Shown: piece by piece, positions 1 to 4,863 of the stretch
Layout: each line of letters begins with the position of its first letter
How positions within the stretch are numbered: position 1 is the stretch's first letter
From: an uncultured bacterium
GTDB lineage: Bacteria > Bacillota_A > Clostridia > Oscillospirales > Oscillospiraceae
NCBI GenBank assembly: GCA_945917385.1
Contig: CAMEHJ010000097.1
Coordinates: 1 to 5,401, forward strand
Reading direction: 5' to 3'
Length of the DNA: 5,401 nt
Notes under the pieces: model-generated
The model's input: only the letters and a program-made list of their open reading frames with translations
What the model was told of the DNA's origin: nothing
The model's database searches: none
Made by a program: the position numbers and the translations under genes

Positions 1-1
1 G

Positions 2-9
2 GGAGGTGA
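2..9 (+). promoter_or_regulatory. Ribosome binding site of cas8c
   Basis: GGAGGTGA is an almost perfect anti-16S match ending 5 bases before the GTG at 15. It is the main reason for accepting this GTG as the cas8c start. The same bases probably also hold the end of the upstream gene: TGA stops occur at 7-9 and 12-14, and in type I-C loci that neighbour is normally cas5c. The fragment is too short to identify. Confidence 0.8.
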
Positions 10-14
10 GCTGA

Positions 15-1817
15 GTGGGACTTCTTCAGAAAGCCTGTGAGACCTATGACTGCCATGCCGGTCTTGCGGGGCAGATTCGGGAGGGACACGAGACTCTTCC
101 GCCAATCTCCCATATTCTTACCTCTGCGCAAATCGAGATCACTCTGAATCGGGATGGGAATTTCGTAAATGCCAGAGCAGTGGACAAAACAGAACCGAAA
201 ATCGTGATCCCGGTAACAGAGGAGTCTGGTGGGCGCACTGTCGCGCCCTGTCCGCACCCCTTGTGCGAGCAACTGGGCTATCTGGCGGAATACGATGAGA
301 AAAAGCATACTCTGTATGTGGAGCAGTTGGCAGACTGGGCGGAATCACCTTACGGGCATCCAAAGCTCCGCCCCATCCTGACGTATATTAAGTGCGGAAC
401 GATTCTGAAGGATTTGTCACAAAGCGGCGTAATCCAGTTGGATGAGAAAGGACGACCCAAAGATGAAAAAGCCCTGGTGAGGTGGCGCGTTGACGGTCTG
501 GACACAGACGAAAGCAGTTCTTGCTGGACTGACCAGAGCTTGTTCAGAGCCTTTATCGGCTATTACAGCGCGAAAACACAGCAACAGGAACAGACACTGT
601 GCATGATAGATGGAAAGCTGAAAAGACCCGCCGGTCAGCACCCCAAGGGGATTGTCCCTTTGTGCGGCGGCAACGCCAAGCTTATATCTTCCAACGACAG
701 CAGCGGCTTTACGTACCGCGGTCGTTTCTCGGATGACTGGCAGGCCGCCACAGTCAGCTACGAGGCATCACAAAAAGCACATAACGCGCTGCGCTGGCTT
801 GCGGCGGAGCAGGGCGCGCAGGTGGTGTATGGAGGCAGAGCATTTTTGTGTTGGAACCCTCAGGGGAAAAAGGTGTGCGGAGTAACCGGACCTTTCCGTA
901 TTGACGCGAAATCTGCAACAGAGCCTACGGAATATCGGGAGGACTTGCGAAAAACGCTTATGGGCTATAAGGCGGAGCTGCCGGATACCGCTGGTGTAGT
1001 GATTGCCGCCTTTGATGCTGCCACAACGGGACGACTCTCTCTGACCTATTACAACGAACTGATGGGTTCCGACTTTCTGCAAAGACTGTACGACTGGGAT
1101 GTATCCTGCTGCTGGCCAAACCGCAGCGGAAACATATGGTCGCCATCACTCTTTCAAATTGTCAACTGTACTTTCGGCACCCAGCAGGGGCAGCTTATGA
1201 AAACCGACGACCGCGTGATGAAACAGCAGATGCAGCGTCTGGTCTCCTGCCGTATAGACAGGGCCGTGATGCCGACAGATATCAAACAGGCGCTGGTGCA
1301 GCGCGCTTCAAGCCCCTTGGCGTATGAGCCGGCCGTACGGGAGAAAATCCTGTTCACCGCATGTGCTGTTCTGAGAAAATATTATTTTGACCGAAATAAG
1401 GAGGAATGGAAAATGGAACTGGAACCCGGCAAGCATGATCGCAGCTATCAATTCGGACGACTGTTGGCTGTTCTGGAAAAGGTGGAGCGGGATACCTACG
1501 GCGCAGACGAGGCAAGGGAACCCAATGCCATCCGGATGCAGTCGGTGTTCTGTCAGCGTCCGATGTATGCGGCAGCCAACATCGAAAAGCAACTGGAACG
1601 GGCCTACTTTCCGCGACTGAAGCCCGGCACTCGCGCATTTTACAAAAACCTTATCAGTCAGATCATGGAGGAGATACACAAGTTCCCGGACAATCAGTGG
1701 AATCAAGCTTTGGCGGACACTTATTTGATGGGTTACTATCTCCAGCGCGGCGCACTGTACACATCAAGAGAGAAAAAAATTGAGGAGGATAACGAAAATG
1801 AGTACACTGCAGAATAA
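15..1817 (+). CDS. cas8c: Type I-C Cascade large subunit Cas8c (Csd1)
   Basis: Large subunit of the type I-C Cascade effector. In this family it recognises the PAM, helps open target DNA and supports Cas3 recruitment. The product is 600 aa, the usual Csd1 size. The N-terminus starts MGLLQKACETYD. Residues 196-262 carry the characteristic Csd1 region: a Cys-x-x-x-Gly stretch at 196-200, HPKGIVP around 209-215, AKLISSNDSSGFTYRGRF at 221-238, and EASQKAHNALRWL at 250-262. The C-terminal part from residue 467 is also the separate small subunit Cas11c. The GTG start is preferred because GGAGGTGA lies 5 bases upstream. The stop overlaps the start of cas7 by 20 bases, which indicates translational coupling. 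No frameshift or internal stop is seen. Identification rests on recognised family motifs and on gene order before cas7-cas4-cas1-cas2. Confidence 0.96.
   Translation: MGLLQKACETYDCHAGLAGQIREGHETLPPISHILTSAQIEITLNRDGNFVNARAVDKTEPKIVIPVTEESGGRTVAPCPHPLCEQLGYLAEYDEKKHTLYVEQLADWAESPYGHPKLRPILTYIKCGTILKDLSQSGVIQLDEKGRPKDEKALVRWRVDGLDTDESSSCWTDQSLFRAFIGYYSAKTQQQEQTLCMIDGKLKRPAGQHPKGIVPLCGGNAKLISSNDSSGFTYRGRFSDDWQAATVSYEASQKAHNALRWLAAEQGAQVVYGGRAFLCWNPQGKKVCGVTGPFRIDAKSATEPTEYREDLRKTLMGYKAELPDTAGVVIAAFDAATTGRLSLTYYNELMGSDFLQRLYDWDVSCCWPNRSGNIWSPSLFQIVNCTFGTQQGQLMKTDDRVMKQQMQRLVSCRIDRAVMPTDIKQALVQRASSPLAYEPAVREKILFTACAVLRKYYFDRNKEEWKMELEPGKHDRSYQFGRLLAVLEKVERDTYGADEAREPNAIRMQSVFCQRPMYAAANIEKQLERAYFPRLKPGTRAFYKNLISQIMEEIHKFPDNQWNQALADTYLMGYYLQRGALYTSREKKIEEDNENEYTAE
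1398..1404 (+). promoter_or_regulatory. Internal ribosome binding site for Cas11c
   Basis: AAGGAGG lies inside the cas8c reading frame, 8 bases before an in-frame ATG at 1413. It is as strong as the sites in front of cas7, cas1 and cas2. A full consensus site at optimal spacing inside a coding sequence is unlikely by chance and fits the known internal translation of the type I-C small subunit. Confidence 0.85.
1413..1817 (+). CDS. cas11c: Nested type I-C small subunit Cas11c (C-terminal part of cas8c)
   Basis: Small subunit of the I-C Cascade, made by internal initiation within cas8c. In studied I-C systems Cas11 copies line the belly of the complex and stabilise the R-loop. The ATG at 1413 is codon 467 of cas8c, in the same frame, and shares its stop, giving 134 aa that begin MELEPGKHDRSYQFGRLL. 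The length matches known Cas11c proteins (roughly 120-140 aa). The sequence reads as mostly helical and highly charged, with stretches such as QLERAYFPRL and FYKNLISQIMEEIHK. A consensus AAGGAGG 8 bases upstream supports the start. A nearby ATG at 1406 is out of frame and ruled out. Internal translation is established for type I-C; its use here is inferred from the sequence signal. Confidence 0.85.
   Translation: MELEPGKHDRSYQFGRLLAVLEKVERDTYGADEAREPNAIRMQSVFCQRPMYAAANIEKQLERAYFPRLKPGTRAFYKNLISQIMEEIHKFPDNQWNQALADTYLMGYYLQRGALYTSREKKIEEDNENEYTAE
1782..1788 (+). promoter_or_regulatory. Ribosome binding site of cas7
   Basis: GAGGAGG ends 9 bases before the ATG at 1798 and sits inside the last codons of cas8c/cas11c. 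It decides the cas7 start in favour of 1798 over an in-frame TTG at 1780, which lies upstream of this site. Confidence 0.85.
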
Positions 1818-2643
1818 GATCGACTTTGTGGCGCTGATCTCGGTCAGCATGGCCAATGCCAACGGCGACCCTCTGAATGGGAACCGCCCCCGCACGGATT
1901 ACAACGGCTTCGGAGAAATGTCCGATGTGTGTATCAAGAGAAAGATTCGCAACCGTATGCAGGACATGGGCGGCAGAGTCTTTGTCCAGTCGGATGATCG
2001 CTGTGATGACGGCTGCGGCAGTCTGAGTGAGCGGGCGGCCGCCGCACTGAAAGGCGTAAAGAATCGGGACGAATATGCGAAAAAAGCCTGTGAGACATGG
2101 CTGGATGTGCGTACCTTCGGACAGGTATTCGCTTTCAAGGGTAAGGATGCCGGCGGAGTATCTGTTGGCGTGCGCGGCCCTGTCTCCGTCCATCAGGCGG
2201 TCAGCGTCTCTCCCATTGAGGTACAGTCGCTTCAAATCACCAAGAGCGTTAACGGTGAGCCGGGAGAGAAACGCTCCTCCGACACTATGGGCACAAAGCA
2301 CTTTGTCCAGTTCGGTCTGTACGAGCTGAAAGGTTCCATCAATGTGCAGCTTGCGGAGAAAACCGGCTTTTCCGAAGAAGATGCTGACATTGTCAAGGAG
2401 TGCCTGCGGACGCTGTTCGTAAACGATGCGTCCGCCGCCCGCCCGGACGGCTCCATGGAAGTGGTCAAGCTGTACTGGTGGCGTCATAACTGTAAAGACG
2501 GTCAGTATTCCTCCGCAAAAGTTCACCGTTCGGTCAAGGTGACGCTGAAAAACCCGGAGACGCTTCCCGCCTCTGTTGACGATTATGTTATCACACTGGA
2601 AGAGCTTCCCGGTCTGGAGCCGGAAGTGATCGATGGCATATAA
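1798..2643 (+). CDS. cas7: Type I-C Cascade backbone subunit Cas7c (Csd2)
   Basis: Cas7-family RAMP protein that polymerises along the crRNA spacer to form the Cascade backbone. The product is 281 aa, typical for Csd2. Family signatures are visible. Near the N-terminus is NANGDPLNGNRPRTD (residues 20-34), a glycine-rich RAMP segment shared by Csd2/Csh2 proteins. WLDVRTFGQVFAF is at 101-113, GVRGPVSVHQAVSVSPI at 124-140 and TMGTKHFVQFGLYELKG at 163-179. The ATG start is set by GAGGAGG 9 bases upstream and by the RAMP strand beginning directly after it (KIDFVALISVSMANANGD). The start overlaps the cas8c end by 20 bases, and the end overlaps cas4 by 11. It should be needed in greater molar amount than Cas8c, and its strong binding site fits that. 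Confidence 0.97.
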   Translation: MSTLQNKIDFVALISVSMANANGDPLNGNRPRTDYNGFGEMSDVCIKRKIRNRMQDMGGRVFVQSDDRCDDGCGSLSERAAAALKGVKNRDEYAKKACETWLDVRTFGQVFAFKGKDAGGVSVGVRGPVSVHQAVSVSPIEVQSLQITKSVNGEPGEKRSSDTMGTKHFVQFGLYELKGSINVQLAEKTGFSEEDADIVKECLRTLFVNDASAARPDGSMEVVKLYWWRHNCKDGQYSSAKVHRSVKVTLKNPETLPASVDDYVITLEELPGLEPEVIDGI

Positions 2644-3295
2644 CGAGGACGACTTTCTCCAGCTTTCCGGCATTCAGCATTTTGTGTTCTGCCCCCGTCA
2701 GTGGGCACTCATCCACATTGAAAATCAGTGGGCGGAGAATTACCGCACGGTAGACGGCGCGCTGATGCACGAGCGGGCGCACGACCCGGAGAAGGATGAA
2801 AGCCGGGGAAAGCTCCTGATAAAACACGCCGTCAGCATATACTCGGCCGAGCTTGGCGTATCCGGGCAGTGCGACGTGCTGGAATTTCACCGGGGCAGCG
2901 AGGGCATACCGCTTCCAGACCGAGACGGCTTGTGGCAGCCCTACCCGGTGGAATATAAGCGCGGCAAACCCAAGGAGGATAACTGCGACGTGCTTCAGCT
3001 CTGCGCTCAGGCAATGTGCCTTGAGTCCATGCTGTGCTGCGATGTGCCGGAGGGGGCGCTGTATTACGGTGAGATTCGCCGCCGTCAGCGCGTACAGTTC
3101 ACGGATGACCTGCGCGCGCAGGTGAAGGAGCTTCTTTGCCGGATGCACGAGCTGTACAAAAGAGGACACACCCCGAACGTAAAACCCACGAAGGCGTGCA
3201 ATGCCTGCTCCCTCAAAGAGCTTTGTCTCCCGAAGCTGATGAAAAGCAGGTCTGTCTCGGCCTACCTGAAAGCCGCTATGGAGGAATCGCCATGA
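2633..3295 (+). CDS. cas4: CRISPR adaptation nuclease Cas4 (Fe-S, PD-(D/E)XK family)
   Basis: Cas4 works with Cas1-Cas2 to pick prespacers with a correct PAM, trim their 3' ends and fix their orientation on integration. The product is 220 aa. The expected metal and nuclease residues are present: H46 (GALMHER), D81 (GQCDVLEF), E107 and K109 (PVEYKRGK), then the QLCAQAMCLE helix at 122-131. The four presumed [4Fe-4S] ligands are C20 (FCPRQW) and C189, C192 and C198 near the C-terminus. The ATG overlaps the end of cas7 by 11 bases. The nearest Shine-Dalgarno-like sequence (GGAAGTGA, 2622-2629) is weak and close, so translation probably depends on coupling to cas7. The stop overlaps cas1 in an ATGA. 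It is a stand-alone Cas4, not a Cas4-Cas1 fusion. Confidence 0.97.
   Translation: MAYNEDDFLQLSGIQHFVFCPRQWALIHIENQWAENYRTVDGALMHERAHDPEKDESRGKLLIKHAVSIYSAELGVSGQCDVLEFHRGSEGIPLPDRDGLWQPYPVEYKRGKPKEDNCDVLQLCAQAMCLESMLCCDVPEGALYYGEIRRRQRVQFTDDLRAQVKELLCRMHELYKRGHTPNVKPTKACNACSLKELCLPKLMKSRSVSAYLKAAMEESP
3280..3284 (+). promoter_or_regulatory. Ribosome binding site of cas1
   Basis: GGAGG lies 7 bases before the ATG at 3292, within the final codons of cas4. It fixes the cas1 start, which produces the ATGA overlap with the cas4 stop and the expected protein beginning MKQFLNTLFVTS. Confidence 0.85.
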
Positions 3296-4323
3296 AACAG
3301 TTCCTGAATACCCTGTTTGTGACGTCGGAGGATGTCTATCTTTCGCTTGACGGGGAGAATGTTTTCGCAAACAGAGAAAAGCAGATTCTTGCCCGCTACC
3401 CTCTGCACACGCTTCAGGGCATCGTCAGCTTTTCCTATGCCGGCGCGTCCCCGGCGCTGATGGGCGCCTGCGCAAAGCGTGGAGTTGCGCTCTCCTTCTG
3501 CACGCCCAATGGGAGGTTTCTCGCGCGCGTCTGCGGGGAGAGTAACGGCAATGTCCTCCTGCGCCGGCATCAGTACCGCCTTGCCGACGACTCCGCGCAG
3601 TGCGTCCTTATAGCGCGGAATATGATTTTCGGAAAGCTCTGCAACTGCTCCGCCGTCATCCGGCGCACTCTGCGCGACCATGCGCCGAGAGTGCAAGGGT
3701 GCGGGCTTGAGGAGGCGGCTTCTCAGCTCAGGGCGCTTCTGCCGCAGGTTCTGGAAGCCGCCGAGCCGGAAACCCTGCGCGGACTGGAGGGCGTAGGGGC
3801 ATCGGCCTACTTCGGCGTTTTTGACCATCTTCTTCTGCGCAGTAAAGAGGACTTCTTCTTTCGCGGCCGCAGCCGCCGTCCTCCGCTTGACAGAGTGAAT
3901 GCCATGCTCTCCTTTGCGTATGCGCTTTTGGCAAACGACTGTGCCTCCGCGCTTGAGAGTGTCGGTTTGGATTCGTATGTCGGCTTTCTCCACCGGGACC
4001 GGCCGGGAAGAACATCGCTCGCGCTGGATTTGATGGAGGAGCTTCGTCCCTGCATGGCGGATCGCTTTGTCATTACGCTGGTCAATAATCGTATGCTTGA
4101 GCCGGACGATTTTCAGCTTCAGGACAGCGGTGCGGTTCTGCTCACGGACGACGGCCGCAAGAAGTTCCTGAAAGCGTGGCAGGAGCGTAAGCGCGATACA
4201 ATACCCCACCCGTATCTCGGTGAGAAAATGAACTGGGGCATGGTGCCGTATGTTCAGGCTTTGCTTCTGGCGCGCTGCCTGCGCGGCGACATGGATGAAT
4301 ACCCACCCTTTTTGTGGAAGTGA
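3292..4323 (+). CDS. cas1: CRISPR integrase Cas1 (type I-C)
   Basis: Metal-dependent integrase that, as two Cas1 dimers bridged by a Cas2 dimer, inserts new spacers at the leader-repeat junction. The product is 343 aa, the normal I-C length. The N-terminal beta domain begins MKQFLNTLFVTSEDVYLSLDG and includes the conserved GASPALMGAC segment (51-60). In the helical C-terminal domain the active-site residues are present: E166 in LRGLEGVGASAYF, H234 in GFLHRDRPGR, and acidic D246 and E249 in ALDLMEELRP. The reading frame stays open upstream to 3136, but that part only shadows cas4. The ATG at 3292 has GGAGG at 7 bases and an ATGA overlap with cas4. Assignment of individual catalytic residues is by comparison with known Cas1 motifs. 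Confidence 0.98.
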   Translation: MKQFLNTLFVTSEDVYLSLDGENVFANREKQILARYPLHTLQGIVSFSYAGASPALMGACAKRGVALSFCTPNGRFLARVCGESNGNVLLRRHQYRLADDSAQCVLIARNMIFGKLCNCSAVIRRTLRDHAPRVQGCGLEEAASQLRALLPQVLEAAEPETLRGLEGVGASAYFGVFDHLLLRSKEDFFFRGRSRRPPLDRVNAMLSFAYALLANDCASALESVGLDSYVGFLHRDRPGRTSLALDLMEELRPCMADRFVITLVNNRMLEPDDFQLQDSGAVLLTDDGRKKFLKAWQERKRDTIPHPYLGEKMNWGMVPYVQALLLARCLRGDMDEYPPFLWK

Positions 4324-4349
4324 AAGAGCGATAACGCATACGGTCATCA

Positions 4350-4367
4350 GAAACGCCGTCTCGTTTC
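4350..4367 (+). other. Small hairpin in the cas1-cas2 gap
   Basis: GAAACG (4350-4355) and CGTTTC (4362-4367) form a perfect 6-bp stem with a 6-base loop. It sits in the 68-base gap between cas1 and cas2, the only real gap in the operon. No T-run follows, so it is not a typical terminator. It could be an RNA processing or stability element, or chance. I see no extra gene in the gap. Confidence 0.3.
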
Positions 4368-4391
4368 CGCTCATGCCGTGGGAGGATTACA

Positions 4392-4682
4392 ATGCTGGTG
4401 CTGATTACATATGATGTGAATACGGAGGACGCCGCAGGAAGAAAGCGCCTGCGGATGATTGCGAAGCAGTGCGTCAATTACGGACAGCGGGTGCAGAACT
4501 CGGTGTTCGAGTGCCTGCTGGATGCGGGACAGTGCCGCAGCCTTCAAGCAAAGCTCGTCTCCATAATGGACCCGAAGCGGGACAGCCTCAGGTTCTACTA
4601 TCTCGGAAATAAGTATGAGAAGAAAGTGGAACATTTTGGCAGTAAAAAGACTTATAGCCCGGAGGACACTCTGATGGTTTAG
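4392..4682 (+). CDS. cas2: CRISPR adaptation protein Cas2
   Basis: Cas2 forms the central dimer of the Cas1-Cas2 integration complex and acts as its scaffold; nuclease activity is not needed for integration in studied systems. The product is 96 aa, typical for the family, with a ferredoxin-like fold. The first strand ends MLVLITYDV with the conserved Asp at residue 8. Helix 1 and strand 2 carry the I-C signature LRMIAKQCVNYGQRVQNSVFEC (20-41), and DSLRFYYLG follows at 64-72. GGAGG at 4381-4385 lies 6 bases before the ATG and fixes the start. Unlike the other genes it does not overlap its upstream neighbour. It is followed directly by a terminator-like hairpin and the leader. Confidence 0.97.
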   Translation: MLVLITYDVNTEDAAGRKRLRMIAKQCVNYGQRVQNSVFECLLDAGQCRSLQAKLVSIMDPKRDSLRFYYLGNKYEKKVEHFGSKKTYSPEDTLMV

Positions 4683-4684
4683 CC

Positions 4685-4733
4685 GCGAAGTGCAAGCAAA
4701 CAGAAATCTCCCGGCACTTCGCACCGATTTTTT
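4685..4733 (+). terminator. Probable intrinsic terminator after cas2
   Basis: GCGAAGTGC (4685-4693) is complemented perfectly by GCACTTCGC (4714-4722), giving a 9-bp stem with a 20-base loop. Five bases later there is a run of six T (4728-4733). It begins 2 bases after the cas2 stop. It likely ends the cas transcript and separates it from array transcription. The long loop and the ACCGA spacer before the T-run make it less than ideal. Confidence 0.6.
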
Positions 4734-4742
4734 CACAAAATA

Positions 4743-4800
4743 GCAAAAAGATGCAAATGATTTGCTCAAGGATTGAATAGATTTTTGCATAGTTTTGCAA
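4743..4800 (+). repeat. Phased GCAAA / TTTTGC motif cluster in the leader
   Basis: GCAAA occurs at 4743 and 4753, exactly 10 bases apart. Its complement-type motif TTTTGCA occurs at 4783 and 4793, again 10 bases apart. Between them, GCAAAT-G-ATTTGC (4753-4765) is a near-perfect 13-base palindrome. ATGCAAA (4751-4757) and TTTGCAT (4784-4790) form a larger inverted pair. One-turn spacing on both arms suggests binding by a dimeric or DNA-bending protein. The function is inferred only. Confidence 0.45.
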
Positions 4801-4801
4801 T
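4773..4801 (+). promoter_or_regulatory. Candidate sigma-A-type promoter for the array
   Basis: TTGAAT (4773-4778) and TGCAAT (4796-4801) are separated by 17 bases. Each matches its consensus box at 4 of 6 positions. Transcription would start near 4808, about 55 bases before repeat 1, a sensible place for a pre-crRNA promoter. In an AT-rich leader such matches arise easily, so this is tentative. Confidence 0.3.
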
Positions 4802-4829
4802 GAATTTTCTTGTTTTTGTTCCCCCTCGC

Positions 4830-4861
4830 CAAAAATGTACAGAAAAAACTGTGCATTTTTG
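4830..4861 (+). repeat. Leader-end inverted repeat abutting repeat 1
   Basis: CAAAAATGTACAG (4830-4842) and CTGTGCATTTTTG (4849-4861) are reverse complements over 13 bases with one mismatch, which becomes a G-U wobble in RNA. They flank an AAAAAA loop. The element ends 2 bases before the first CRISPR repeat. It lies where leader-anchoring or integrase-recognition signals are found, and would also form a hairpin at the 5' end of the pre-crRNA. Confidence 0.7.
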
Positions 4862-4863
4862 CT

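Larger units (their letters stand above)
4683..4863 (+). promoter_or_regulatory. CRISPR leader
   Basis: This AT-rich 181-base stretch lies between cas2 and repeat 1 and contains no plausible gene. Its position next to cas2 and the repeat orientation (ATTGAAAT end pointing away) mark it as the leader. It should hold the pre-crRNA promoter and the signals for polarised spacer integration. It holds the terminator hairpin, phased GCAAA/TTTTGC motifs, a near-palindrome at 4753-4765, a candidate promoter and a 32-base inverted repeat next to the first repeat. Confidence 0.9.

Noticed and set aside
1780..1797. In-frame TTG at 1780 as an earlier cas7 start
   Set aside because: The strong GAGGAGG at 1782-1788 lies after this TTG and at ideal distance from the ATG at 1798, and the family N-terminus begins near MSTLQNKID.
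2083..2096. A 14-base identical stretch (AAAGCCTGTGAGAC) shared by cas8c (30-43) and cas7 (2083-2096)
   Set aside because: Both encode a K-A-C-E-T peptide in unrelated contexts with no flanking similarity. One such match in a window this size is plausible by chance.
1663..2673. Long open frame (336 codons) on the - strand opposite cas7
   Set aside because: It lies almost wholly antisense to an unmistakable cas7, and its protein is Arg/His-rich without a recognisable family. It is a by-product of codon bias on the other strand.
3136..3291. N-terminal extension of cas1 from an in-frame ATG at 3136
   Set aside because: This stretch is the out-of-frame shadow of the cas4 C-terminus. The ATG at 3292 has a ribosome binding site and gives the standard Cas1 N-terminus.
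3262..4374. Long open frame (370 codons) on the - strand opposite cas1
   Set aside because: It is antisense to a complete, motif-bearing cas1 over its length. The product has low-complexity basic stretches and no domain I recognise.
4818..4830. C-rich TTCCCCCTCGCC in the leader as a degenerate repeat
   Set aside because: It shares only the C-run with the repeat, lacks the stem partner and is not at repeat spacing.
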